Assembly (NCBI GenBank): GCA_020633515.1
Contig: JACKDM010000001.1
Span: forward strand, 1 to 64,000
Direction: 5' to 3'
From: Myxococcales bacterium
GTDB lineage: Bacteria; Myxococcota; Bradymonadia; UBA7976; UBA1532
DNA length: 64,000 nucleotides
The translations under genes and the position numbers were made by a program. The notes beneath the pieces are model-generated. The model did not search any database. It saw only the letters and a program-made list of their open reading frames with translations, and was not told the DNA's origin. Below are positions 43,123 to 52,189 of the stretch, in pieces; within the stretch, counting starts at the first letter, position 1; each line of letters starts with the position of its first letter.

Positions 43123-43971
43123 TCACATCCCGGGCGGCCACCAGCGGGTCGGGAGCAGGTCTTGATGCCACAGGCTCAAGAGATCCATCGCGACGGCGAC
43201 GCCCCAATGCAGCATCACACCGCCCCAGATCGAGCGGTACTTCATCGCGAGGCAGCCGAGGATGACACCGGCGACGATGGCGCCGAGGCTCTCGCTGCCG
43301 GTCTTCTGGAAGTGCAGCATGCAGTAGGGGATCACCATCACGAAGACCGCGCCGTAGCCGATCCAGCGGCGGAGACCGTCGAGCAGGAAGCCGCGGAAGA
43401 GGAACTCGAGCGCGAAGAACTGCACGCCGTAGGCGAGCTCCCAGGCGATGAGGTCGAAGAGGCTGCGGCCGGCGTGGGGGTAGAAGGGATAGATGGCTTG
43501 ATAGGCGGGCTGGAACGAGACGACGACGACGGGGGCCATCACGAGCCCGAGCAGGAGCGCGTAGACGCCGATGTGGTGGGTGAAGCCGCCGAGGCGGAGG
43601 TAGCTGCCGGCGATGATCGAGCGGCGGTTGAGGCGGAGCCAGATCGCGGGGGCGATGACATAGCCGATGACACAGAACGCGACCCAGTGGCAGAGCATGA
43701 GCAGCGCGTAGAAGCCATGGTCGCGGGGGGATGCGATGCTCGCGCCGATGTCGTCGCCGGCGGCGCGCAGATCGGCGGCGACGGTCTCGCGGAGCGGGTC
43801 GGCGAAGAGGTCGAGGAAGACGCGCTCGCTGCCGCCGAACTGGGTGATGGTGAGGCCGATGGCGGTGATGACGAGGACGCCGATCTCGAAGCGGCCGAGG
43901 CGGCCGCCGCCTTCGACGTCCTCGGGGGCGATGACATGGTAGAGGCGGAAGAGCGCGGAGAGCAGCGGCAT
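43123..43971 (-). CDS. CPBP-family intramembrane protease-like protein
   Basis: 282 residues, about seven membrane helices. The CPBP signature region reads FALEFLFRGFLLDGL. The usual motif is EExxxR with two Glu; here only one is in place (L-E-F-L-F-R), so activity is uncertain although the Arg is kept. The later conserved segments are present as YGAVFVMVIPYCMLHFQKTGSESLGAIVAG and WGGVMLHWGVAVAMDLLSL. Its start overlaps the lipoyl-PurE gene stop (ATGA), so the two are coupled. Substrate unknown. Confidence 0.85.
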   Translation of the reverse strand: MPLLSALFRLYHVIAPEDVEGGGRLGRFEIGVLVITAIGLTITQFGGSERVFLDLFADPLRETVAADLRAAGDDIGASIASPRDHGFYALLMLCHWVAFCVIGYVIAPAIWLRLNRRSIIAGSYLRLGGFTHHIGVYALLLGLVMAPVVVVSFQPAYQAIYPFYPHAGRSLFDLIAWELAYGVQFFALEFLFRGFLLDGLRRWIGYGAVFVMVIPYCMLHFQKTGSESLGAIVAGVILGCLAMKYRSIWGGVMLHWGVAVAMDLLSLWHQDLLPTRWWPPGM

Positions 43972-44822
43972 CAGAACAGCTCTCCCGAGAACCCGCCGCC
44001 CTCGCCGCGGAGGTCGTCGGCGAGGCGGCGGGCGAGGCGGGGGTCGAGCGCGGCGAGGACGCGGGCGGCGAAGACGGCGGCCTGACGGGCGCCGATCGGA
44101 CCGGGGGCGACGGTGACGACGGCGAGGCCGCCGGGGATGTGGGCGGCGGCGAGCAGGCCGGCGAGGCCGCCGTCGGGGTCGAGGCGGGGCACGGCGATGA
44201 CCGGGAGCCGGGTCTCGGCGGCGACGACGGCGGCGAGGTGGGCGCCGGCCCCGCCGCAGACGATGACGAAGCGCAGTGATCGTTCGGGCGCGAGCGCCGC
44301 GAAGCCGCGGATCCGGGCGGGGTCGCGCAGGTGGAGGCGGTGGCGCTCGGTGTCGACGCCGACGCGGTCGAGCTCGGCGATGGCGGCCTCGACGAGCGCC
44401 TCGTCGCGGGCGCTCTCGGCGATGAGCGCGACGCGGGCGGTGGCGCTCGCGGGCGTCTCGGCGATGGGGTCGAGGTCGTCGAGGAACATCGGCGGGGTCT
44501 GGTGCAGGGTGCTGCCGAGCAGCGACTGGTGGCCGACGCTGTGGGCGGGGCCGCCGCCGGGGGCGCGCAGCTCGCGCCATTCGTCGGCGCTGCCGATGCG
44601 GGCGACGCGGGCGCCGACGCGGATCTCGTCGCCGGTGTGGCGGACGATCTCGATGAGGATGCCCGAGGTGGGCGCGACGACCTCGGTGTCGATCTTGTCG
44701 GTCGAGACTTCGAAGAGCGGCTCGTCGGCCTCGACGCGGTCGCCGAGCTTCTTGAGCCAGCGGATGAGCGTGCCTCGGGAGATGCCTTCGCCGAGGGCGG
44801 GCAGGGAGACGTCGACGGCCAT
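43971..44822 (-). CDS. Lipoyl-domain/PurE-like fusion protein
   Basis: 283 residues. Residues 1-78 form an E2-type lipoyl domain (LPALGEGISRGTLIRWLKKLGD and STDKIDTEV, with the lipoylated Lys in DKIDTE). A short linker follows, and residues about 130-275 have the fold and order of PurE (AIR carboxylase): VALIAESARDEALVEAAIAEL, FVIVCGGAGAHLAAVVAAETRLPVIAVP, HIPGGLAVVTVAPGPIGARQAAVFAARVLA. The PurE catalytic GSxSD and SAHRTP motifs are replaced by AESARD and LHLRDP, so purine synthesis is unlikely. The start at 44822 has GGAGAG at 7 nt. It is coupled to the CPBP gene. Function unknown; I do not know this fusion from other genomes. Confidence 0.8.
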   Translation of the reverse strand: MAVDVSLPALGEGISRGTLIRWLKKLGDRVEADEPLFEVSTDKIDTEVVAPTSGILIEIVRHTGDEIRVGARVARIGSADEWRELRAPGGGPAHSVGHQSLLGSTLHQTPPMFLDDLDPIAETPASATARVALIAESARDEALVEAAIAELDRVGVDTERHRLHLRDPARIRGFAALAPERSLRFVIVCGGAGAHLAAVVAAETRLPVIAVPRLDPDGGLAGLLAAAHIPGGLAVVTVAPGPIGARQAAVFAARVLAALDPRLARRLADDLRGEGGGFSGELF

Positions 44823-44929
44823 GGCGGTGCTCTCCGGGAGGGTCTTGCGGGCGTGTATCACGGGGCGGGGGTGGGGGCCAAGGTGGTGGCGCTGTTGCGC
44901 GTCGGGGGCGGGCGGTGGATCATCGCGGC

Positions 44930-45739
44930 ATGTCTCGACGCACTCTGGTCTGGCTGGTGGTGGCCGCGCTCGCGGGCGGGGCGGCGTGGTGGGCGCTGGC
45001 GACCTGGGGTCCGGGCGCGCTGCGGGGCGACGCGGTCGCGGTGGGAGCGCTGGCGGGGCTGTTCGTGTACCTCGGGCGCCATCTGCGGCTGTCGCCGCCG
45101 AGCGATCGGCACGCGCAGAGCCGGGCGACGCTGACGCGGCGGTCGAAGGGTCTGCTGCTCTCGGTGCTCGGCGCGTCGACGCTGGTGGCGCTCGCGTTCG
45201 CGGTGATCCAGGGCGTGCAGGGCTACGCGGTGCTGAGACCCGAGGCGGTGGTGGGGCCGAACCCGCCGACGCAGGGCTTCTACGTGGCCGAGGGGCGGCC
45301 GCAGCTCGAGGCGCTGTATCGGCTGGGCGGGCCGGAGGGCGATCGCTGGCTGGTGCCGCTCGATCGGTATGAAGGGCAGCTCCTGGTGATCACCGCCGCC
45401 CGGCCGCCGGCGACGCCGGTGCAGGTCTCGGGGCGGCTGCGGACCGACGTGCGCTCGGTGCAGACCGACGACGCGGGCGCGGTGCGGGGGCCGTTCTTGC
45501 AGTTGTATCGCGAGCACATGCGCCTCCTCGAGAACACGCCGGTGGTGTTCCTCGACACCGACGAGCGCGCCGGGCTCAACCTGCGCTCGGTGCTGCTGGT
45601 GGTGGTGCCGGGTTATCTGTTCCTGCTGACGCTGGGGGCGCCGACGCGGCGGCAGGGGCCGGGGATGCGGGTGCGGCCGACGGCCGATCGGCTGGTGGGC
45701 GCGAAAGATCGGCGGGCCGGGCCGCGAAGAACACGGTGA
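44930..45739 (+). CDS. Membrane protein of unknown function, three predicted helices
   Basis: 269 residues. Helices at about 6-26, 37-52 and 75-97 (LVWLVVAALAGGAAWWAL, VAVGALAGLFVYLG and LLLSVLGASTLVALAFAVI), then a soluble part of about 120 residues (FYVAEGRPQLEALYRLGG, RWLVPLDRYEGQLLVITA) and a further helix near 225-245 (RSVLLVVVPGYLFLLTLG). A Pro/Arg tail ends it. No family recognised. It is 17 nt before the kinase gene and on the same strand, so probably co-transcribed with it. ATG 44930 was chosen; a GTG five codons earlier is possible. Confidence 0.7.
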   Translation: MSRRTLVWLVVAALAGGAAWWALATWGPGALRGDAVAVGALAGLFVYLGRHLRLSPPSDRHAQSRATLTRRSKGLLLSVLGASTLVALAFAVIQGVQGYAVLRPEAVVGPNPPTQGFYVAEGRPQLEALYRLGGPEGDRWLVPLDRYEGQLLVITAARPPATPVQVSGRLRTDVRSVQTDDAGAVRGPFLQLYREHMRLLENTPVVFLDTDERAGLNLRSVLLVVVPGYLFLLTLGAPTRRQGPGMRVRPTADRLVGAKDRRAGPRRTR

Positions 45740-45756
45740 AGATGCAAGGAGGGGGC

Positions 45757-48700
45757 ATGGCATCCGCGAACCTGGTGGGCGCCGACCGCGAGGCCGTCGC
45801 CGGGGTGATCACCGTTCAGCTCGGGCTCGCGACGCCGGCGGAGGTGGAGGCGGCGCGGCGGCGGGGGGCGCTCGCCGAGACGTTGCAGCGCGAGGGGGCG
45901 CTGTCGGCGAGCCAGCGGGCGATGATCGAGTTGATGGCGGCCGACGCGCTGGCGGCGCACGGGGGCGACGTGACGCTGGCGGCGGAGAGCGTGGGCGGGG
46001 CGGGGGCGCTGGTCGATCTGGAGAACGCGGCGACGGCGGCGCCCGATGGCGAGCTCGGGGCGGGCTACGACGAGCGGGTGACGATCACGCGCGAGCAGCC
46101 GGGGCGCTACGTGGCGCCGGGCAGCGAGCCGAGCGCGCGCGAGCTCGGGCGCGGCGGGATCGGGCGGGTGCTGGTGATGCACGACGCCCACCTCGGGCGC
46201 GACGTGGCGCTCAAGGAGCTCTTGCCCGGGCAGCGGGTCGGGAGCACGGCGGGCACGCAGACGCTCGCGACGACACGGTTTTTGCGCGAGGCGCGGATCA
46301 CCGGGCGGCTGGAGCACCCCAACATCGTCCCGGTCTACGAGCTCGGGCGGCGCCGCGACGGCACGCTCTACTACACCATGAAGGTCGTGCGCGGCCGCAC
46401 CCTCGCCGACGTGCTCGCCGAGAAGCGCACCCTCGGCGAGCGGCTGACGCTGCTCAAGCACTTCGCCGATCTGTGCAACGCGATGGCGTATGCCCACGAC
46501 CGCGGGATCATCCACCGCGACCTGAAGCCGGGCAACGTGATGGTCGGCGCGTTCGGGGAGACGGTGCTGCTCGACTGGGGGCTCGCCAAGCCCACCGGCG
46601 CGGCCGACGGGCCCGAGGTGCCGGCGATGGCGACGGCGCTCGACGGTTCGGTCGACGACATGACCGCGACCGCCGACGGCGCGGTGCTCGGGACGCCGCT
46701 CTACATGAGCCCGGAGCAGGCGCGGGGCGAGGCCGACATCGGGCCGCAGGCCGACGTGTGGAGCCTCGGGGTGATGCTCTACGAGCTGTTGACCGGGCAG
46801 CGGCCGTTCGGCGGCAAGACGCCGTTCGCGGTGCTCGATCAGGTCACCCGCGGCGCGTTCGAGCCGGTGCGCGCGCGCTGCCCCGAGGCGCCGCCGGAGC
46901 TCGCGGCGGTGGTCGAGCGCGCGCTGACGGTCGATCGGGCGGCGCGCTACCCGCACGCGGGCGCGCTCGCCGCGGAGATCGGCGCGTTCCTCGTCGGCGG
47001 GCGGGTGCGGGCCTACCGCTACGGGCTGCGCGAGCTGCTCGGCCGCTTCGCGCGGCGCTACAAGGTCGCGCTCGCGGTCGCGGGGATCGCGGCGGTGCTG
47101 CTCGCGGGGCTCGGCGTGGTGGCCTACCTGCAGGTGCGGGCGGAGCGCGACCGGGCGATGGCGGCCGAGCAGGTGGCGCGGGCGGCGCGCGACGACGCCG
47201 AGGGGCTGGTGCAGTACATGGTCGGCGACCTGCGCGAGAAGCTCGAGCCGCTCGGGCGGCTGGATCTGCTCGATGGCGTCGTCGAGCGGGTGCGGGCCTA
47301 CCTCGACCGGGCGCTGCCGGCGGGCAGCGACGCGATGGCCGACGAGGCGCGGGCGCGGAGCCGGGCGGCGACGCTCTACCTCGTAGCGCGGCTGGAGGCG
47401 GCGCGGGCGCGGCTCGGGGCGGCGGCGGACGCGGCCGACGAGGCGCGGACGCTGCGGGCGGCGCTGGCCGCGCGGGGCGGGGTCGACGACGCGGTCGCGC
47501 TCGCCCGGAGCGAGCTCCAGGTCGCGGCGATCGCGCTCAGCCGCGGGCACCGCGGGCAGGCCGAGACGCTGACGGCCGCGGCGCTGGCGCGGCTGGTGAC
47601 GGTGACCGCGGCCGAGGCGCCGCCGATCGAGGCGATGCGGACGCGCGCCGAGGCGCACATCGCGCTCGGAGAGCTGGCGGCGACCGGCGGCGACCTGCCG
47701 GCGGCCGAGCGGCACTACCGCGACGCGCTGGTCTGGCAGCAGCGGCTCGTCGAGGCGGCGCCCGCGGAGAACGAGTGGCAGGACGCGCTCGCCCACGGCC
47801 ACGACCGCCTCGGCAACGCGCGGCTCGACCAGGGCGACCTCGAAGGCGCCGAGCGGGCCTTCACCGAGGCGCGGCAGATCCGCGAGCGGCTGGTCGCCAT
47901 CCACCCGGACAACCTGCGCTGGGTGCGCGCGCTCGGGGTGAGCCACGACCGGATCGGCGACGTGCAGACCGAGCGCGGTGACCCGGCGGCGGCGGCGGCG
48001 AGCTTCGGCGAGGCGGCGAAGCTCCTCTCGCGCGCGGCGGCGCAGAACCCGACCCACCTCGGCTGGCGGCGCGACGCGGCGGTGGGGCAGCTCAAGGTGG
48101 GCGACGCCGCCGCGCACCTCGACCGGCGTGAGGCGGCGCTCGGGGCCTACGAGGCGGCCGAGGCGGTGCTCGCGGCGCTCGTCGAGCAGGAGCAGACCGA
48201 CATCGGCTGGCGGCGCGACCTCGACGTCGTGCGCTGGCGCCGCGCCGACCAGCTCATCGCGCTCGGCCGGCTCGACGCGGCCGGGCAGGCGCTCGACGCG
48301 GCGCTCGTCGACGCCGAGAAGATCACCGAGAAGGTGCCGGGCAACGCGCTCTATCGGCACGACCTCGCGATCGGCCACTTCAAGCGCGCCGATCTGGCCG
48401 CGCGCGCGGGCGACGCGACGGCGGCGGCGGTCGCCTACCGGACGGCGGCGAAGCAGCTCGCGCGGCTCGCGGAGGACGATCCGAGCAACGCGGCGGTGCG
48501 GCGCGACCTCGAGGCGGCGCGGGGGCGACTGGCGGCGGTCGTCCGCGGCGGCGGCGTCGACCCCGAGTTGCTGTGGAGCGCGGTGCGGCGGGCCGACGCG
48601 ACCGCGCGGGTGCGGCCGGGCGCGAGCGAAGGGCTGATGCGGGGCCCGGGCGCCTCCCGCGGTCTCGACCGACGCGCCCGGCCGCGGCGGCGCGGCGGCG

Positions 48701-49302
48701 CAGCGCGAAGATCGGCGCCAAGGAGGCCGCCACCCCCCGCGATCCGCCCGGCGAAGCCCGCGATCGCGCCCGCCGAGGTGGCCGAGGAGGCCCCGGATCG
48801 CCGCGCCCGCCATCCGGCCTCAGTCCGCCGCGCGCGCGCCTGCGGCCGAGCCGGCGATCGGCTTCGGCGGCGGCGCGGATGGGGGCGGCGCGCCGGCCGA
48901 CGTGCCGCCCGCCGAGGCGCTGCTCGACGACCCCGACCTGCGCCCGCCAGCGCGGCGCGCGGCCGCCGAAGAGGTGAGCCAGCCGCCGTGGCTCGGCGCC
49001 TCCGGCGACACCTGCCCGCGCACGCTGCGCTGCGGCGCTCCCCGGCGCCGGCGATCGGCCCTGACGACCCGGCTGGGCCGCCGCCGCCGCGCGCGCGCGC
49101 GGATCGCCCCGACCGCGCCGCTTCACCGCCGATCCGGTTCGACGGCGCGCCGCGACGGCGTCGCCGATCCGGCGATCCGCACCGAGGCCGAGAAGGGCGC
49201 CGCGCCGCCCGCGCCTGCGCGCGCCCCGGATCGCGCCTGAGCCGAGCCGCGCGCGCTCGCCGCGGCCGCAGGTGCGCCCTGAGGCCGAGGATCGCAAGGT
49301 GA
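45757..49302 (+). CDS. Ser/Thr protein kinase with membrane helix and TPR repeats (3' tail frame-disrupted)
   Basis: The kinase domain spans about residues 125-415: glycine loop ELGRGGIGRVLV, Lys in VALKELL, HRDLKPGNVMVG, DWG in LLDWGLAK and SPEQARGE. A single helix follows at about 440-463 (VALAVAGIAAVLLAGLGVVAYL), then a periplasmic TPR array (about 480-940; ERHYRDALVWQQRLVEAAP, GNARLDQGDLEGAERAFTEA). The N-terminal ~120 residues lack clear domains. From 48600 on the best frame moves repeatedly between low-complexity stretches (VPPAEALLDDPDLRPPA in another frame at 48902) and ends KVNELE-stop at 49316. The start at 45757 has AAGGAGGGGG. Confidence 0.88.
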   Translation: MASANLVGADREAVAGVITVQLGLATPAEVEAARRRGALAETLQREGALSASQRAMIELMAADALAAHGGDVTLAAESVGGAGALVDLENAATAAPDGELGAGYDERVTITREQPGRYVAPGSEPSARELGRGGIGRVLVMHDAHLGRDVALKELLPGQRVGSTAGTQTLATTRFLREARITGRLEHPNIVPVYELGRRRDGTLYYTMKVVRGRTLADVLAEKRTLGERLTLLKHFADLCNAMAYAHDRGIIHRDLKPGNVMVGAFGETVLLDWGLAKPTGAADGPEVPAMATALDGSVDDMTATADGAVLGTPLYMSPEQARGEADIGPQADVWSLGVMLYELLTGQRPFGGKTPFAVLDQVTRGAFEPVRARCPEAPPELAAVVERALTVDRAARYPHAGALAAEIGAFLVGGRVRAYRYGLRELLGRFARRYKVALAVAGIAAVLLAGLGVVAYLQVRAERDRAMAAEQVARAARDDAEGLVQYMVGDLREKLEPLGRLDLLDGVVERVRAYLDRALPAGSDAMADEARARSRAATLYLVARLEAARARLGAAADAADEARTLRAALAARGGVDDAVALARSELQVAAIALSRGHRGQAETLTAAALARLVTVTAAEAPPIEAMRTRAEAHIALGELAATGGDLPAAERHYRDALVWQQRLVEAAPAENEWQDALAHGHDRLGNARLDQGDLEGAERAFTEARQIRERLVAIHPDNLRWVRALGVSHDRIGDVQTERGDPAAAAASFGEAAKLLSRAAAQNPTHLGWRRDAAVGQLKVGDAAAHLDRREAALGAYEAAEAVLAALVEQEQTDIGWRRDLDVVRWRRADQLIALGRLDAAGQALDAALVDAEKITEKVPGNALYRHDLAIGHFKRADLAARAGDATAAAVAYRTAAKQLARLAEDDPSNAAVRRDLEAARGRLAAVVRGGGVDPELLWSAVRRADATARVRPGASEGLMRGPGASRGLDRRARPRRRGGAARRSAPRRPPPPAIRPAKPAIAPAEVAEEAPDRRARHPASVRRARACGRAGDRLRRRRGWGRRAGRRAARRGAARRPRPAPASAARGRRRGEPAAVARRLRRHLPAHAALRRSPAPAIGPDDPAGPPPPRARADRPDRAASPPIRFDGAPRRRRRSGDPHRGREGRRAARACARPGSRLSRAARARRGRRCALRPRIAR

Positions 49303-49358
49303 ACGAGCTCGAGTGACGCCCCTCCCCTGCCCCGCGCCGCCACCGCGCGTGGCGGCTC

Positions 49359-51325
49359 GTGCGCGGCGCCCCCGCCGAGACCGCGTCCGCCGCCGCCGCG
49401 CTCCTCGCGGGCCTCGACCCGGCCGCCGTGCTGTGGGTCGGCGACGCGCACCCGCCGTTCGCCGGCGTCGAGCGCCACGCGGTGCGGCGGCTGCTCGGAC
49501 AAGCGTTCGACGCGGTCGTCATCGACGGGCACGCCGGCCTCGACGCCGACCTGCTCGGGCAGAGCCAGGGCTTCATCTGGGGCGGCGGGCTGCTCATCCT
49601 GCGGCTGCCGGTCGGCGCGCCGCCGGGTGATCCCGGCCTCGTCGTCGCGCCCTACACCGCGGCCGACGTCGGGCAGCGCTTCTTCCGCCGCGTCGAGGCC
49701 GCGCTCGCCGACCCGCCCCGCCGGCGCCGGTGCAGGCGGCGCGCGCGGTCGAGGGCACCGCCGAGCAGGCCGCCGTCGTCGCCCGGCTCGCGGCGGCGCT
49801 GCGCGGCGAGACCGGCGGGCCAGCGGCGCTGCTCTCCGACCGCGGCCGCGGCAAGTCGAGCGCGCTCGGGCTCGCGCTGCGGGACGTGCCCGGCCGCGTC
49901 GCGGTCACCGCCGACCAGCCGGCCTCGGCGGCCGAGGTCTTCCACTTCGCCGGCGACGGCCCGGTCTACGTCCCGGTCGACGCGCTCGCCCGCGGCGGCG
50001 GGCCCTACGACGCGATCGCCGTCGACGAGGCCGCGCAGATCCCGGTCCCCGAGCTGCAACGCATCGTGCGCGCTCACCCCGCCGCGCGCTTCGCGTTCGC
50101 GACGACCGCCCGCGGCTACGAAGGCACCGGCCGCGGCTTCGTGCTGCGCTTCCTCGCCTGGCTCGACGGCCTCGGATCACCCGTCGAGCGCCTGACCTTG
50201 ACCGATCCCATCCGCTGGGCCGCCGGCGACCCGCTCGAGGCGCGGATCGCGGCGGCGCTCCTGCTCGACGCCGAGCCCGATCCCATCGACGGACCCATCG
50301 ATCCCATCGAGATCGAGCACGCCCTGCTCCCGCCCGACCGCCTCGCCGCCGACGAGGCGCTGCTGCGCGGCTTCTTCGGCCTGCTCGTGCACGCCCACTA
50401 CCGCACGACCCCGTCCGACCTGCACCGGCTCCTCGACGCGCCCAACCTCGGCGCCCACGCGCTCCTGCACCGCGGCCGGGTCGTCGCCGCCTGCCTCGTC
50501 GCCGAAGAAGGCGGCCTCGACGCCGCCACCATCGACGCCCTCGCCCGCGGCGCCGCCCGGATCCGCGGCCACGCGCTCGCCGAGACGCTCGTCTGCCACG
50601 CCGGCCACCGCGAAGCCGGCGCGCTGCGCATGATCCGCAGCGTGCGGATCGCGACCCACCCTGCCCTGCGGCGGCTCGGGCTCGGTCAGCGGCTCGTCGA
50701 CGCGGTGCACCGGCACCACGCGCCCGACCTCTTCGGCACCGTCTTCGGCGCGACCCCGGCGCTGCTGCGCTTCCGACGGGCGGCGCGTTACGCGCTGGTG
50801 CGGGTCGGCGTCAACCCGGGGAGCCGCACCGGCGAGCCGGCCGCGGTGATGCTGCGCCCGGTGACCCCGCGCGCCGTCGGGCTCTGCGAAGCGCTCCGCG
50901 CCGAGCTCGCCCGCGACCTGCCGACGCAGCTCGCGCTGATGCGCGCCGACGACGAGATCTGGCTCGCGCCGCGGCTGGTGGATGCCTTCGGCGATCCCAT
51001 GGCCGCGCCCGCGCCCCTCACCGATGAAGCCATCCGCGAAGGCGTCATGGCCTATGCCTTCGGCCCCCGCCCGCTCGAAGCCGCCGGCCATGCCATCGCG
51101 GCGTTCGTCACCGCCCACGCCGCCGCGCTCCCCGCGCTCGGCGAGCCGGCCGGCGCGCTGCTCGCCGGGCGCCTGATCGAACGACGGGGTTGGGCCACGC
51201 TCACCGCCCGGCTCGGGCTCGGGAGCGTGCGCGCGGCGATGCGCGCGGCGCGGCGAGCGATGCAGGCGCTGGTGGCGGCGGTCGAGCCGGGATGGCTCGA
51301 TGACTCACGCTCTCAGATGGGATAG
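49359..51325 (+). CDS. tmcA: tRNA(Met) cytidine acetyltransferase TmcA, frame-disrupted
   Basis: Acetylates C34 of the elongator tRNA-Met anticodon using acetyl-CoA and ATP. Parts: the N-terminal domain (AVLWVGD, FDAVVIDGHAGLDADLLGQSQGFIWGG); the RNA-helicase domain with Walker A DRGRGKSSALG, DEAAQIPVPELQRI and ARGYEGTGRGF; the GNAT domain (HYRTTPSDLHRLLDAPN, EEGGLDAATIDALA, VRIATHPALRRLGLGQRLVDAV); and a C-terminal helical domain. A shift of one base is needed near 49716-49733: the frame ends sensibly at VEAALADPPR and continues as VQAARAVEGTAEQ one frame away. Start GTG 49359 is the only candidate after the stop at 49316; the first ~20 residues of the family are missing. Length about 655 when repaired (E. 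coli 671). Confidence 0.88.
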
Positions 51326-52050
51326 ACCCGTCCCTCGCGGAGCGGCTCGATCGCGCTCTCGTCGGGCTTGAAGAGGTCGCTGTACTGCACCAGCCACATG
51401 CGCGCGCGGATGTCTTCGGGCAGCGTCAAGAGCTTCTCGTAGGGCGTGTGCGCGCCGCCGTAGTTGACCTCGTGCACGATGCGATCGGCCTCGCCGAGCC
51501 AGTCGATCAGCGCCGGATCGAAGGCGGTGTCGGCGCTGTAGCCCACGCTGCGCCCGCCGCCGCGGATCCGCAGCGCGGTGGTGAAGATGTGATGGCGCGT
51601 CGGGCGACACTCGATGGTGAACGGGCCGATCTCGACGGGTGTTTCGGGGGTGAGCGGGCGCAGGTCGAAGTAGTCTTCGAAGGTGCGATCCGGCTGCTTG
51701 ATGCCATCGGCGCCGATGATCGACGCCATCGTCGCCCGATAGTGCTCGTCCCACAGCGTCTTCGCGATCGTGGGATGGGTCACGAGCACGGTGCGGCGGC
51801 GGGTGACGAAGTGATCGAAGAACGCGAGCCCTTCGAGCCCCGAGACATGGTCGGCGTGCAGGTGGGTCAGCACGACCGCGTCGAGGCGCGGCACGTCGAT
51901 CGGCGCCGGGCTCTCGATCATCATCTTGCGGATGGGATGCGGGCAGTCGACGAGCAGCCAGCGGCCCTCGGCTTCGAGGGCGAGCGCGGTCGAGTAGTGC
52001 AGGCCGGCGAAGGCATCGCCGACCCCGAGCGGGTAGAGGGTGAGGCTCAT
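51313..52050 (-). CDS. Metallo-beta-lactamase-fold hydrolase (RNase Z/phosphodiesterase-like)
   Basis: 245 residues of the class related to RNase Z and cyclic-nucleotide phosphodiesterases. MSLTLYPLGVGDAFAGLHYSTALAL at the N-terminus, THLHADHVSGLEGLAFF metal motif, and further ligand positions in RHHIFTTALRI, SADTAFDPALIDWL and EVNYGGAHTPYEKL. Substrate unknown; a tRNA-maturation role is not implied because the RNase Z exosite arm is not evident. Its 3' end overlaps the convergent tmcA by 13 nt. Confidence 0.85.
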   Translation of the reverse strand: MSLTLYPLGVGDAFAGLHYSTALALEAEGRWLLVDCPHPIRKMMIESPAPIDVPRLDAVVLTHLHADHVSGLEGLAFFDHFVTRRRTVLVTHPTIAKTLWDEHYRATMASIIGADGIKQPDRTFEDYFDLRPLTPETPVEIGPFTIECRPTRHHIFTTALRIRGGGRSVGYSADTAFDPALIDWLGEADRIVHEVNYGGAHTPYEKLLTLPEDIRARMWLVQYSDLFKPDESAIEPLREGRVYPI

Positions 52051-52189
52051 CGGGTCCTCCAGCGCGAGCTTCGCGTCGGTTGTGGACCGGGGGCGGGCGG
52101 GACGTCAACCGCGGCGTGAGACAGCCGGAACTCAGCGCGGTCGGCCCGGGAGAGGCGGGAGGCGGCGGTCGGGGCGCAGCCCCGCCCGA

